The translations under genes were made by a program, and so were the position numbers. DNA of 64,000 bases from Myxococcus dinghuensis (GTDB taxonomy: Bacteria; Myxococcota; Myxococcia; Myxococcales; Myxococcaceae). Location: the NCBI RefSeq assembly GCF_024198235.1, contig NZ_JAKCFB010000031.1:50305-114304 (forward strand), read 5' to 3'. Of the stretch, positions 17,883 to 26,993 are shown in pieces. Under the pieces are notes generated by a model, which ran no database searches, was not told the DNA's origin, and saw only the letters and a list, made by a program, of their open reading frames with translations. Each line of letters starts with the position of its first letter. Position 1 is the first letter of the stretch.

Positions 17883-18889
17883 GCCGGTGGATGCCCCTCT
17901 TCGCGGTGCTGCTGTGCCTGGGGGCCCTCCCCACGCAGGCCCAGTCCAAGGCCCCGCCCGCTCCCCCCGGCGCGCCCGCGCACGAGGAGGCCACGCCCCT
18001 GGACGTGTCGGTGCGCGTGGACCCGTTGCAGGTTCGCATCGGCGACCCGTTCACCTACCACGTCGTCATCACCCACCCGAAGGACCAGCGCTACGAGCTG
18101 GCGGTGCCCAAGGACACGGGGGACTTCGAGCTGCTGGACCAGACGCGCCAGCGCCAGGACGGGCCGGACTCGGCGACCACGAGCTTCGCCATCCGGATGT
18201 CCGCGTTCGCGCTGGGCTCGGTGAAGGTGCCGCCGCTGGAGTTCGACGTGGCCACGCCGGAGGGGCCGCGCCACTACTCGCTGCCCGGCCGCGAGGTGGA
18301 CGTGGCCTCCACGCTCCCGGAGGACGCGCAGGGGCAGGGCGCGGAGCTGTTCGACATCCAGCCGCCGCAGGAGGTGCCCATCCGTTCGTGGCGCCTGCTG
18401 CTGACGGTGCTGGGCGTGCTGGCCGCGGGGGCCCTGGCGTGGATGTTCGCGCGCTGGTGGAAGAACCGCCCCAAGCGCGTGGTGGTGGTGCCGCTCCAGC
18501 CGCTGGACGTGCGCACGCGCAAGTCGCTGGACGCGCTCAAGTCGGACAACCTGCCCGCGCGCGGCCAGGTGAAGGAGCACTACTTCCGGCTGTCCGAAAT
18601 CATCCGAGGCTACCTGGGCGAGCGCTATGGCTTCGAGGCGCTGGAGTGCACCAGCTCGGAGCTGATGTCCTCGCTGCGCCGGCTGTCGCCCCCGGGGCTC
18701 CCCGAGGACAAGCTGATGCGCTTCGTCTCCGAGTCCGACATGGTGAAGTACGCCCGCGCGGACGCGTCGCCGGAGAGCTGCCGCGACGCGCTGCTGTTCG
18801 GCTACGAGCTCGTCGACAAGACCTACGTCCCGCCCGCGCCGCCGCAGGCCGAGGCCCCCGCAAATGCCGCCGCTTCCCGCGTTCAATAA
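17879..18889 (+). CDS. BatD/DUF4381-like membrane protein of Bat operon
   Basis: 336 residues with a signal peptide (MPLFAVLLCLGALPTQAQ), a periplasmic beta domain ('LDVSVRVDPLQVRIGDPFTY', similar to the first immunoglobulin-like repeat of BatD), one membrane helix near residue 180 (LLLTVLGVLAAGALAWMFAR) and a cytoplasmic helical domain with 'HYFRLSEIIRGYLGERYGFE', the segment seen in DUF4381 proteins. It therefore looks like a short BatD variant. The gene overlaps the downstream batA-like gene by 26 bases. Gene naming in these operons varies, so I give no symbol. Confidence 0.82.
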   Translation: MSRWMPLFAVLLCLGALPTQAQSKAPPAPPGAPAHEEATPLDVSVRVDPLQVRIGDPFTYHVVITHPKDQRYELAVPKDTGDFELLDQTRQRQDGPDSATTSFAIRMSAFALGSVKVPPLEFDVATPEGPRHYSLPGREVDVASTLPEDAQGQGAELFDIQPPQEVPIRSWRLLLTVLGVLAAGALAWMFARWWKNRPKRVVVVPLQPLDVRTRKSLDALKSDNLPARGQVKEHYFRLSEIIRGYLGERYGFEALECTSSELMSSLRRLSPPGLPEDKLMRFVSESDMVKYARADASPESCRDALLFGYELVDKTYVPPAPPQAEAPANAAASRVQ

Positions 18890-19874
18890 CCCCGAGGCGC
18901 TCTGGGGGCTGTTGCTCGTCCCGCTGATGCTCATCCAGGCGTGGCGGGAGCGGCGCGCCCGCGCCGCGCTGCGCTTCTCCGCGGCCCACGTGTTCGCCAG
19001 GAGCGGCAAGGGCCTGCGCACGTACCTGCTGCCGCTGCTGCCGCTGCTGCGCGCGGCGGCGGTCGCGGCGGCGGTGCTCGCCATCGCCCGGCCCCAGGTG
19101 CGCGACTCGCGCGTGAGGGACCTGTCGGTGGAGGGCATCGACATCGTGGTGGCGCTGGACCTGTCCACCTCCATGGAGGCGGGCGACTTCCGGCCGCAGA
19201 ACCGCCTGCACGTGGCGAAGGAGGTGCTCAGCGAGTTCATCGCCAACCGGGTGAACGACCGCATCGGCCTGGTCGTCTTCGCGGGCGCGGCGTACACCCA
19301 GGCCCCGCTCACGCTGGACTACGGCGTGCTGAAGGAGGTCCTCAAGCAACTGCGCACCCGCGTGCTGGAGGACGGCACGGCCATCGGCGATGCGCTGGCC
19401 ACCTCGCTCAACCGCCTGCGCGACTCGGAGGCGAAGAGCCGCGTGGTGGTGCTCATCACCGACGGCGACAACAACGCGGGCAAGCTGTCGCCGCTGGACG
19501 CCGCCAACATGGCGCAGGCGCTCCACGTGCCCATCTACACCATCCTCGTGGGCAAGGGCGGCAAGGTGCCCTTCCCGCAGGGGACGGACCTGTTCGGCAA
19601 CGTGGTCTGGCGCGAGACGGAGATCCCCATCAACCCGGAGCTGATGCAGGACATCTCGGACAGGACGGGGGGGGAGTACTACCGCGCCACGGACCCGGAG
19701 GGCCTGCGGCGCGGGTTGCAGAAGGTGCTCGACTCCCTGGAGCGCTCGAAGCTGATGGAGGGCGGCGCGGCGGCCACGTACCGCGAGGAGTTCCATCCCT
19801 TCCTGCTGGCCGCCTTCTGCCTGGCCGCGCTGGAGCTGTTCCTGCGCTCCACCTTCCTGAGGGTCTTCCCGTGA
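18864..19874 (+). CDS. VWA-domain membrane protein (BatA-like)
   Basis: The 336-residue protein has two N-terminal membrane segments (ALWGLLLVPLMLIQAW; LLPLLPLLRAAAVAAAVLAI), a large von Willebrand A domain and a C-terminal helix (PFLLAAFCLAALELFLRS). The MIDAS motif is 'VVALDLSTSMEAGDF' (D-x-S-x-S), with the later Thr in 'EDGTAIGDAL' and Asp in 'VVVLITDGDNN'. These bind a divalent metal and partner proteins. The topology, VWA between membrane helices, is that of BatA. The stop overlaps the next GTG by four bases. Confidence 0.92.
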   Translation: MPPLPAFNNPEALWGLLLVPLMLIQAWRERRARAALRFSAAHVFARSGKGLRTYLLPLLPLLRAAAVAAAVLAIARPQVRDSRVRDLSVEGIDIVVALDLSTSMEAGDFRPQNRLHVAKEVLSEFIANRVNDRIGLVVFAGAAYTQAPLTLDYGVLKEVLKQLRTRVLEDGTAIGDALATSLNRLRDSEAKSRVVVLITDGDNNAGKLSPLDAANMAQALHVPIYTILVGKGGKVPFPQGTDLFGNVVWRETEIPINPELMQDISDRTGGEYYRATDPEGLRRGLQKVLDSLERSKLMEGGAAATYREEFHPFLLAAFCLAALELFLRSTFLRVFP

Positions 19875-20929
19875 CGCCGCTGGAACCCTGGCGCTTCACC
19901 GTGCTCGGCTATCAGGCGGGGCTCGCCCAGCCGCTCTTCCTGGGGCTGGTGCTCGCGGGCCTGCTGGTGGGCATGCTCGCGCTCGTGTCGTCGCTGCGCC
20001 GCCGCTCGCGCGCGCGGGCGGTGCTCCACGAACGGCACGCCGAGCGCTTCACGCCGGGCGTGTCCGTCTGGCGGCCCGCGACGCAGGGGAGCCTGTATGG
20101 CCTGGGGCTGGCGCTGTTCGGCTTCGCGCTGGCGCAGCCGCAGTGTGGCACCAAGAGCGAGCTGACCAAGCGGCGCGGCATCGACGTGGTGGTGGCGCTG
20201 GACGCGTCGAAGTCGATGCTCGCGCGCGACGTGCAGCCCAGCCGCCTGGAGCGCGCGAAGCTGGAGCTGACCACGCTGCTGGACGAGTTGAAGGGGGACC
20301 GCGTGGGGCTCGTCGTCTTCGCGGGCGACGCGTTCATCCAGTCGCCGCTGACGTCGGACTACTCGGCGGTGAAGCTGTTCCTGCGCGCGGTGGATCCGGA
20401 CGTGATGCCGCAGGGTGGCACCAACGTGGGCGCGGCGCTGAAGCTGTCCAAGCAGGTGCTGGACAACGCGGACCGGGGCTCCAAGGAGCGCGTGGTGGTG
20501 CTGCTGTCGGACGGCGAGGACCTCTTCGGTGAGGTGGGCGAGGCCAGCGACGCGCTGAAGGAGGCGGGCGTGCAGGTGCTGACGGTGGGCGTGGGCTCCG
20601 ATTCGGGCGAGCCCATCCCCGTCTACGACCGGCGCGGCGAGTTCGTGGACTACAAGAAGGACTCGGACGGGAACACGGTCATCACCCGGTTGGACCGTGC
20701 GGGGCTGACGGCCATCTCCGAGGCCACTGGTGGCGCCTTCTACTTCCAGCCGCGCGGCGTGGCGATGAGCCAGGTGGTGGAGCGCATCGACCAGATGCAG
20801 AAGAGCGAGCTGGAGAGCCGCGTGACGGTCCGCTACGACGAGCGCTTCCAGGCCTACGCCATCCCGGGGCTCGCGATGCTGGTGCTCGGCATGCTGCTGT
20901 TGCCGTCCTCGCGCCGGAGGGCGTCATGA
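19871..20929 (+). CDS. VWA-domain membrane protein (BatB-like)
   Basis: The start is a GTG at 19871 inside the stop of the previous gene (GTGA), giving 352 residues. The layout repeats that of BatA: two membrane helices (LFLGLVLAGLLVGMLALVSS and one near residue 80), a VWA domain with intact MIDAS 'VVALDASKSMLARDV', 'PQGGTNVGAAL' and 'VVVLLSDGEDLF', and a C-terminal helix (YAIPGLAMLVLGMLLLPS). BatA and BatB are believed to form a membrane complex. No unusual features. The stop overlaps the next ATG. Confidence 0.92.
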   Translation: MTPLEPWRFTVLGYQAGLAQPLFLGLVLAGLLVGMLALVSSLRRRSRARAVLHERHAERFTPGVSVWRPATQGSLYGLGLALFGFALAQPQCGTKSELTKRRGIDVVVALDASKSMLARDVQPSRLERAKLELTTLLDELKGDRVGLVVFAGDAFIQSPLTSDYSAVKLFLRAVDPDVMPQGGTNVGAALKLSKQVLDNADRGSKERVVVLLSDGEDLFGEVGEASDALKEAGVQVLTVGVGSDSGEPIPVYDRRGEFVDYKKDSDGNTVITRLDRAGLTAISEATGGAFYFQPRGVAMSQVVERIDQMQKSELESRVTVRYDERFQAYAIPGLAMLVLGMLLLPSSRRRAS

Positions 20930-21972
20930 GCGTGCGACGGACATCGCGGCGCCGGCTGGGCGCCTGGGGCCTGGTGACGTGCCTCGTGCTGCCGCAGGTG
21001 TCGCTGGCCGCGGGGCCGCTGGAGCGCGACCACCCGCTGGTCCAGCAGGGCCGCGAGGCGTACCTGGCCGGGCGCTACGAGGACGCGCTGCAGGCCTTCG
21101 AGGCCGCGAAGAAGGAGCGGCCCAACGACCCGACGGTGGACTTCAACCGCGCGGACGCGCTGGCGAAGCTCGGGCGCGTGAAGGACGCGCAGGAGGTCTT
21201 CCGGGGCGTGACGGAGTCCAACCGTCCCGACCTCCGCCAGAAGGCCTGGTACAACCTGGGCAACCTGGCCGCGACGACGGGAGATCGGCTCGAGGCGCTC
21301 AAGGCGTACCGGCGCGCGCTGACGCTGGATCCGCAGGATGTGCAGGCCCGCCACAACTACGAGGTGGTGCTGCGCAACCTGCCGCCGCCTCAGGACAAGG
21401 GCCAGGACGGTGGGACGGATGGCGGCGGCGACGGGGGCCAGGATGGGGGCCGCCCGGACGGCGGTGAGGACGGCGGCGTGAAGAAGGACGGCGGGACGCC
21501 GCAGGACGCGGGCACCGACGGCGGCGCGGACGGTGGCGAGGACGGCGGGGCCGACGCGGGCGGTGACGCGGGCTCGGATGCCGGGGCCGATGCGGGCGCG
21601 GACGCGGGCAATGGTGACGGCGGCGCGGACGGTGGCGCGGACGCCGGAGGTGACGGCGGCGCGGACGCCGGGGACGCCGGTCAGCAGAACCCCGACCAGA
21701 AGGGCGACGGTGGCAGTGACGCCGGCGCGGACGGGGGCGAGGGTGACGGCGACGGTGAGAGCGACCCGCAGGACGCGGGGTCCGACGGCGGCAGCGGGGG
21801 CGAGAGTGAAGACGAGTCCTCCGGAGCGGACGCCGGGGTGAGCCCATCGGAGCTGGACAAGCAGGACGCGGAGCGGCTGCTGGATGCGATGAAGCAGAAC
21901 GAGAAGAATCTCCAGCTCTGGCGTTTCCAGCAGAAGAAGAAGCAGAGGAAGCCCAATGAGAAGGACTGGTAG
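20926..21972 (+). CDS. TPR protein with long Asp/Gly/Ala-rich tail (BatC-like)
   Basis: 348 residues. A signal-like segment (LGAWGLVTCLVLPQVSLA) leads to TPR repeats at about 40-150 ('REAYLAGRYEDALQAFEAAK', 'AWYNLGNLAATTGDRLEALK'). Residues about 160-300 are almost only D, G and A in repeated DGG/DAG steps. A short conserved-looking C-terminal piece follows, ending in basic 'FQQKKKQRKPNEKDW'. TPR proteins in this operon slot are called BatC. The acidic tract is extreme and is coded by imperfect GACGGCGG-type repeats; it could bind calcium or act as a flexible spacer. The end overlaps batD by 17 bases. Confidence 0.88.
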   Translation: MSVRRTSRRRLGAWGLVTCLVLPQVSLAAGPLERDHPLVQQGREAYLAGRYEDALQAFEAAKKERPNDPTVDFNRADALAKLGRVKDAQEVFRGVTESNRPDLRQKAWYNLGNLAATTGDRLEALKAYRRALTLDPQDVQARHNYEVVLRNLPPPQDKGQDGGTDGGGDGGQDGGRPDGGEDGGVKKDGGTPQDAGTDGGADGGEDGGADAGGDAGSDAGADAGADAGNGDGGADGGADAGGDGGADAGDAGQQNPDQKGDGGSDAGADGGEGDGDGESDPQDAGSDGGSGGESEDESSGADAGVSPSELDKQDAERLLDAMKQNEKNLQLWRFQQKKKQRKPNEKDW

Positions 21973-23827
21973 CAGCGGCCGCGTGGCGGTGCTCGTCGGG
22001 CTGGCCCTGCTGGCCTCGGCGCCGGCGTGGGCGGCGGGCCTCGAGTTCTACCAGACGGTGAACCGCGAGGAGGTGGGCAGCGAGGACACCTTCCTGCTCA
22101 CCATCGTGACGGTGGATGCGCCTCCGGACGCGAAGGTGAAGCCTCCGTCGTCGGACGACTTCGAGGTCCTCAACAGCTCGCGCAGCTCGCAGCGCTCCGT
22201 CTCGTGGTCGGGTGGCGGACCCGCCAACATCCAGGACATCACGAAGTACGTGCTGGTGATGCGCGCCAACCGCGCCGGTCGACTGACGATTCCGCCCGCG
22301 GAGATGACCGCGGGGGGCCGGACGTACCGCACGGACTCCGTGCAGCTCTCCGTGAAGACGGGGCGGATGGGACCACCGGCCGGACAGGCCCAGGGTGGGC
22401 GTCAGCAGCAGCGGCTGCCGGACCCATTCGCCAACTTCCCCTCGCGGCTGCCGGACCCGTTCACGGAGGAGTCGGAGGACGAGCCCACCATCCCTCGCGG
22501 CGACTCCGACCTGTTCCTGCGCGCCAGCCTGGATCGAGACTCCGTGGTGGTGGGCGAGCAGGTGACGCTGTCGCTCTACATCTACTCGCGGGTGGACCTG
22601 AACAGCGTGGACGCCGTCACCATGCCGAAGCTGGAGGGCTTCTGGACGGAGGAGGTGGAGAGCCCCACGCAGCTCTCCGGTGAGCAGAAGGTGGTGGACG
22701 GTGTCCCCTATCGCGCCTACCTCCTGCGCCGCCGCGCCATCTTCCCGGTGAAGGCCGGCACGCTGAGCATCTCCCCGGCGGAGGCGGACATCACCACGGG
22801 CTTCCTGTTCGCGGGGCACCGCGTGCACCGCGTCTCGAACGGGCTCAAGGTGAAGGTGGCCCCGCTGCCGCCCGGCGCGCCGCCGGGCATGTCCAACGCG
22901 AACGTCGGCTCGTGGCGCCTGTCGATGGACGTGTCCCAGACGCAGGTGGAGCTGGGGCAGCCCGTCACCGTGAAGGTCATCCTGGAGGGCGTGGGCAACG
23001 TGAAGAACGTCACGCCGCCGAAGCTCACCGGGCCCTCGGCGTTGAAGATCTACGACCCCACGACCTCGGACAAGGTGTCGCCCCAGCGCAACCGCGTCCA
23101 GGGCCGCCGCGTGGTGGAGTACCTGGTGATGCCGCAGCGCACGGGGACCTTCACGCTGCCCGCGCTGGAGTTCCCCTTCTTCGACGTGCGCAAGGGCGGC
23201 TACGAGGTGGCGCGCACGGACCCCGTGACGCTGACGGTGGAGCAGGGCGCGGGTGGCCCCACGCCCACGCCCACGTCGCCGACGCATGTCGCGGACGCGG
23301 CCAACGAGCAGAAGAACGTGCTGACGACCGGTGGGCTGCGGCCGGTGCGCTACCAGGCGCGCTTCGTCGCGCCGGCGGAGGCGCCCTGGAAGCGGGGCTT
23401 CTTCGTCCCCGTGGCGATGGCGCCGCTGGGGCTGCTGTTCGGCGTGGCGCTCTTCGGCGGCCTGCGAGGCCGGCTGGCGACGCGCACGCAGGGCGACCAG
23501 GGCAAGCAGCAGGCGAAGGCCGCGCGCAAGCGGCTGGCGGAGGCGGAGAAGCTCCAGGCCGGCGGTGACGTGGGGGCCTTCTACGGCGAGGTGGAGAAGG
23601 CGCTGCACGGCTTCCTGGGGGCGCGCCTGGGCGGGCCGGTGAGTGGCCTCACCCGCGAGGTCATCGCCGAGCGGATGACCGCGGCGAGCGTGGCGCCGGA
23701 GCGGCGCGCGCAGGTGCTCTACGTGCTGGAGGCCTGCGACTTCGGCCGTTACGGCGGGGGCGGTGACGCGGCCGCCCGACAGAAGGTGATGGACGCCGCC
23801 GCGGCGGCGATGGAGGGCTGGGCGTGA
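21956..23827 (+). CDS. BatD-family protein
   Basis: The 623-residue protein has a signal peptide (VALLVGLALLASAPAWA-like, about 10-27), two or three beta-rich repeats beginning 'YQTVNREEVGSEDTFLLTIV' and later 'LRASLDRDSVVVGEQVTLSL' and 'MDVSQTQVELGQPVTVKVIL', a membrane helix near 480-500 (VPVAMAPLGLLFGVALFGGL) and a cytoplasmic helical C-terminus with 'GGDVGAFYGEVEKALHGFLG'. That is the standard BatD architecture. The gene overlaps both its neighbours. It would place a large periplasmic domain beside BatA and BatB in the inner membrane. Confidence 0.92.
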   Translation: MRRTGSSGRVAVLVGLALLASAPAWAAGLEFYQTVNREEVGSEDTFLLTIVTVDAPPDAKVKPPSSDDFEVLNSSRSSQRSVSWSGGGPANIQDITKYVLVMRANRAGRLTIPPAEMTAGGRTYRTDSVQLSVKTGRMGPPAGQAQGGRQQQRLPDPFANFPSRLPDPFTEESEDEPTIPRGDSDLFLRASLDRDSVVVGEQVTLSLYIYSRVDLNSVDAVTMPKLEGFWTEEVESPTQLSGEQKVVDGVPYRAYLLRRRAIFPVKAGTLSISPAEADITTGFLFAGHRVHRVSNGLKVKVAPLPPGAPPGMSNANVGSWRLSMDVSQTQVELGQPVTVKVILEGVGNVKNVTPPKLTGPSALKIYDPTTSDKVSPQRNRVQGRRVVEYLVMPQRTGTFTLPALEFPFFDVRKGGYEVARTDPVTLTVEQGAGGPTPTPTSPTHVADAANEQKNVLTTGGLRPVRYQARFVAPAEAPWKRGFFVPVAMAPLGLLFGVALFGGLRGRLATRTQGDQGKQQAKAARKRLAEAEKLQAGGDVGAFYGEVEKALHGFLGARLGGPVSGLTREVIAERMTAASVAPERRAQVLYVLEACDFGRYGGGGDAAARQKVMDAAAAAMEGWA

Positions 23828-24534
23828 GCGGCTACTACACGCCGGAAGAGGCGCAGGACGTCTTCCTCAAGGCCAACGAGGCCTACGCGCGCGAGGACTA
23901 CGCGGCGGCGCAGGAGGGCTACGAGAAGCTGTTGTCGCGCGGCCACGGTGGCCCGGACGTCCTCTACAACCTGGGCACGACGCAACTGGCGAAGGGCGAC
24001 CTGGGGCGCGCGGTGCTGGCGCTGGAGCAGGCGAAGAAGCAGGGCGGCCGGGCGCCGGACCTGGAGGCGAACCTCGCGGTGGCCCGCGCGCGGCAGGTGG
24101 ACAAGGTCGTGGGCGCGGCGGCGGACGAGGAGTTCCTGCCGCGCGTGACGGCGGCCACGGACGGCTCGCTCGTGGCGTGGACGTTCCTGGCCAGTTGGGT
24201 GGGCGCGCTGCTGCTGCTCCTGGCGTGGCGCCTGTCTCGCCCCGGACGTCGCACCGCGGTGGGCCTGCTGTCCGCGGTGCTCTTGCTGGTGGCGCTGCCT
24301 TCCGGCGTGCTGCTCGCCGCGCATGCGTACGTGGAGCAGACGGTGCACGAGGCCGTGGTGCTCGCGCCCACCCTCGTCGCGCGCGAGCTGCCCCAGCCCG
24401 GGGCTCGCTCCATCTTCGAGGTCCACGCGGGCCTCAAGGTGCGGCTGCTCGAGGAGACTGGTCGCTTCGTGCGCATCCGTCTGCCCAACGGACTGGAGGG
24501 CTGGACCGAGCGCGAGGGCGTCTCCGAAATCTGA
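23824..24534 (+). CDS. TPR plus SH3-like membrane protein (BatE-like)
   Basis: 236 residues. TPR units occupy the first ~90 residues (FLKANEAYAREDYAAAQEGY; GPDVLYNLGTTQLAKGDLGR). Two membrane helices follow (about 118-135 and 142-165), and the C-terminal ~65 residues form an SH3b-like domain: 'SIFEVHAGLKVRLLEETGRF' then 'VRIRLPNGLEGWTEREGV'. This matches BatE proteins. It is the last gene of the overlapping Bat run; the next start is about 85 bases away. Confidence 0.88.
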   Translation: MSGYYTPEEAQDVFLKANEAYAREDYAAAQEGYEKLLSRGHGGPDVLYNLGTTQLAKGDLGRAVLALEQAKKQGGRAPDLEANLAVARARQVDKVVGAAADEEFLPRVTAATDGSLVAWTFLASWVGALLLLLAWRLSRPGRRTAVGLLSAVLLLVALPSGVLLAAHAYVEQTVHEAVVLAPTLVARELPQPGARSIFEVHAGLKVRLLEETGRFVRIRLPNGLEGWTEREGVSEI

Positions 24535-24619
24535 CGCGCGGCGAGCCCTGGATGTCGACCGGAGGCGGCGTCTAGACTTCTCCGAGGATTGGCGGGTTTT
24601 CCTTGGAGGTCATGATTCT

Positions 24620-24985
24620 GTGTTCGAAGTCGAGGCGCTCGTCGAGAAGAACCGGTTGGTGGTTCGCATCTGGGGTGACGTCGATGGCGAGGAGGCCCGG
24701 CGCGTAGGGGACGCGGCGGTCGGTGTCATCGACCGGCTGCGTCCGGACTTCGACCTGCTGTCGGACCTGCAGGGCGTGACGGCGCTGCACGCGGAGGCGT
24801 TGGTGCAGTTGCGGCGCATCATGGAGGCGGCGAGGGCGCGAGGCTTCCGCCGCGTGGTGCGCGTGGTGGGGCGTTCGGTGGACGCGGCGCTCCGCTTCGA
24901 GCGCACCAGCCGGGAGCTGGGCTACGACGCCTACCTGGCCTTCTCGCTGGAGGAGGCCGAGCGCCTGCTGGATGGCGGGGGCTGA
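24620..24985 (+). CDS. SpoIIAA/STAS-like single-domain protein
   Basis: I place the start at the GTG at 24620, where GGAGG lies ten bases upstream; the frame is open further back. The 121-residue product has the pattern of SpoIIAA-like proteins: an initial strand 'LVVRIWGDVDGEEARRVGDA', 'PDFDLLSDLQGVTALHAEAL', a helix 'IMEAARARGFRRVVRVVGRS', and 'YLAFSLEEAERLLDGGG' at the end. I infer an anti-sigma-antagonist-type fold without evidence for phosphorylation. Its stop is one base from the stop of the convergent zinc-ribbon gene. Confidence 0.72.
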   Translation: MFEVEALVEKNRLVVRIWGDVDGEEARRVGDAAVGVIDRLRPDFDLLSDLQGVTALHAEALVQLRRIMEAARARGFRRVVRVVGRSVDAALRFERTSRELGYDAYLAFSLEEAERLLDGGG

Positions 24986-24986
24986 G

Positions 24987-26351
24987 TCACGGGCCGCCGC
25001 TCCGCTTCCCGGTGAGCCGTTCGAGGAGGCCGGGTTTGCGCTCCTTCCGCGCGCCACCGTCGGCCGCGACGAGCGCCGCCACCTTCAGCAGGTTCTGCTG
25101 GAAGACGGTGTTCTGGGGCTCCAGCTCCACGGCGCGCTCCAGGAGCCGCGCGGCCCGCGCGTAGTCCTTGCGCTGGTGGACGAGGATGAGGGCCAGCTTG
25201 CTGTGCAGCGCCGCGGCCTCGGGGGCGCGGTCGATGGCGCGGGTGAGCGTCTCGATGGCGCGCTCCACTTCTCCCGCGCGCTCCAGCCGCACCGCGCGCT
25301 GGAGGAAGTCCTCCGGTGTGCTCGCGGGCGCATACGTCCTGGGCGGGTCGAGTGGGAGGACGGCGCGGAATGGCTGGGACGTGCCGGGCGCGCCGCTGTG
25401 GGGCGCGGGGCCGGAGGACTCGGGGGAGACGGCGGGCCGCGCGCGGGACTCCACGTCGGGAGCGGCTGCTCGCGGAGTCACTGGCGCTGTCGCGGGGGCT
25501 CGCGGCCCGGAGGCGAGGGGGGCAGGGGGCTGGTGCGTCCTGGGCAGGATGGGGGCCGGACCGCCCTGCACCGGTGTCGCGGGCCGAGGCGCCGCGGTGG
25601 CGGAGGGCGGCGGCGGTGCGGCTGGTATCCGCGGTGCGTGGGTTCCCGAGGGGGCCGTGAGCGAGGCGGGGTGGGGGTAGCGCGGAGGCGAGGGCCTCGC
25701 CGAGGGAGGTGGAGGCGGTGGACCTCGCGGCGGCGCGGCCCGGGGCGGCGCTGGCTCGTCCTCGTCTCCCAGGGCCATGGGCGTCAGGCCCTCGGCCATG
25801 GCGGGTGCCTGGGCTCCGGCGGGGGGCTCGGCGAGGAGGAACTCCGCGCCGTCCATCACCGGGAGCTCGTCCGTCCGGGTGCGCGGAGGCGCGACGTCGG
25901 GGCGGCGATGCAACTCCACCACGCGCCGCTCCAGGAGCGTCTTGAGGACGACCTTCACCTCGATTTCGTGCAGCCTCGCCGCGCGCGCGAGCTCCGGCAC
26001 GGAGAGGACCCCATCCACGAAGGACGCGACGTGGGCCTCGAACGGGTGCAGGGGCTGCAGCGCGATGTCCAACCCGGCGCGCAGGTGCGGCACCGTGTTC
26101 GCGTCCATGGGCACGGTGAACCGGGCCGTGGCCAGCTCGTGCGTGGCGCGCGTCTGCGGCGGCGGCCGCGGGAGCTCCATCGTCCGCGTGCGCTGCGGCG
26201 GCGACAGCAGGGCCCGGACGATGGAGGGCTCGTTGACGATGTACTCCCCGCTGGCCTGCTCCGGGTCCAGGAGCAACCCGCAGCGCGCGCACTGGAAATC
26301 GTCCTCACCCACCGCCCCATGACACTCGGGACAAACATGTTTTGCGGCCAT
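24987..26351 (-). CDS. Zinc-ribbon, winged-helix-like and TPR protein
   Basis: 454 residues. The ATG at 26351 begins 'MAAKHVCPECHGAVGEDDFQ', and 'CARCGLLLDPE' completes a CxxC...CxxC zinc ribbon. Residues about 80-150 look like a winged-helix module related to DUF4388/PATAN-associated domains ('HVASFVDGVLSVPELARAAR', 'VVLKTLLERRVVELHRRP'). A ~180-residue Pro/Ala-rich linker follows. The end holds TPR repeats ('LQRAVRLERAGEVERAIETL', 'LVHQRKDYARAARLLERAVE'). Such modular proteins are common in myxobacterial signalling, but I cannot give a function. It diverges from the response-regulator gene. Confidence 0.82.
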   Translation of the reverse strand: MAAKHVCPECHGAVGEDDFQCARCGLLLDPEQASGEYIVNEPSIVRALLSPPQRTRTMELPRPPPQTRATHELATARFTVPMDANTVPHLRAGLDIALQPLHPFEAHVASFVDGVLSVPELARAARLHEIEVKVVLKTLLERRVVELHRRPDVAPPRTRTDELPVMDGAEFLLAEPPAGAQAPAMAEGLTPMALGDEDEPAPPRAAPPRGPPPPPPSARPSPPRYPHPASLTAPSGTHAPRIPAAPPPPSATAAPRPATPVQGGPAPILPRTHQPPAPLASGPRAPATAPVTPRAAAPDVESRARPAVSPESSGPAPHSGAPGTSQPFRAVLPLDPPRTYAPASTPEDFLQRAVRLERAGEVERAIETLTRAIDRAPEAAALHSKLALILVHQRKDYARAARLLERAVELEPQNTVFQQNLLKVAALVAADGGARKERKPGLLERLTGKRSGGP

Positions 26352-26573
26352 TTCCTGAGCATCATAGCGCCCAGGCCCACGGGGCAGGATGCTCGCCCAC
26401 TCCGCCTTACGTAGGGGTGTTGAGTGTTCCTCCACACAAATGGCGCGGGAGGCTGGTGTGGGTGGTGTTGGCGGGGCTATATCGCGCGCGGCAGGTGGCA
26501 CCGGCAGTGGGGGTGGCGCGCCCGCGAATCGTCGTCCCTCGGTCGTCCAGAGCCAGAGTCGCGCCGGAGAAAC

Positions 26574-26981
26574 ATGGTTGGCATGTCCCAGGCACCCTTC
26601 CACATCCTGCTCGTCGAGGATGAGCCGGTCATCCGGGAACTGGTGCGCTCGATGTTGAGCGACGGCACCGTCGAGGTGGTGTGCGCGGCCAACGGGCTGG
26701 AGGGGCTGAAGCTGGCGCGCAGCCGGACGTTCCACCTCATCCTGATGGACGTGGTCCTCCCGCAGCTGGACGGCATCTCCGCGTGTCGCATCCTGAAGAG
26801 CGACCCCGTCACGGCCTCCGTGCCGCTCTACATGCTCACCGCGAAGGCGAAGAAGTCGGACATGGAGAGCGCCACGCTGGCGGGCGCGGATGGCTACATC
26901 CACAAGCCCTTCCGGGGCGCGGAGCTGATGGGGCTGGTGGAGCGGCTGCGCGCGGCGCCGCCTCGCTCCGACCCGAGCTGA
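26574..26981 (+). CDS. Single-domain response regulator
   Basis: The 135-residue protein is a CheY-like receiver with nothing attached. Acidic pocket residues are Glu15-Asp16 (ILLVEDEP), the phosphoacceptor is Asp59 (LILMDVVLP), and Thr and Lys of the switch are in 'MLTAKAKKSD' and 'HKPFRG'. An ATG nine bases further in (26583) is an alternative start; GGAG lies upstream of 26574. No kinase gene is nearby, so its partner must be encoded elsewhere. It is convergent with the PilZ gene. Confidence 0.9.
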   Translation: MVGMSQAPFHILLVEDEPVIRELVRSMLSDGTVEVVCAANGLEGLKLARSRTFHLILMDVVLPQLDGISACRILKSDPVTASVPLYMLTAKAKKSDMESATLAGADGYIHKPFRGAELMGLVERLRAAPPRSDPS

Positions 26982-26993
26982 GCCCGCGTGCCC

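Noticed and set aside
21400..21850. GACGGCGG-type repeats looking like a DNA repeat array
   Set aside because: They are in frame and encode the Asp/Gly/Ala tract of the BatC-like protein; there are no spacers, so this is not a CRISPR array.
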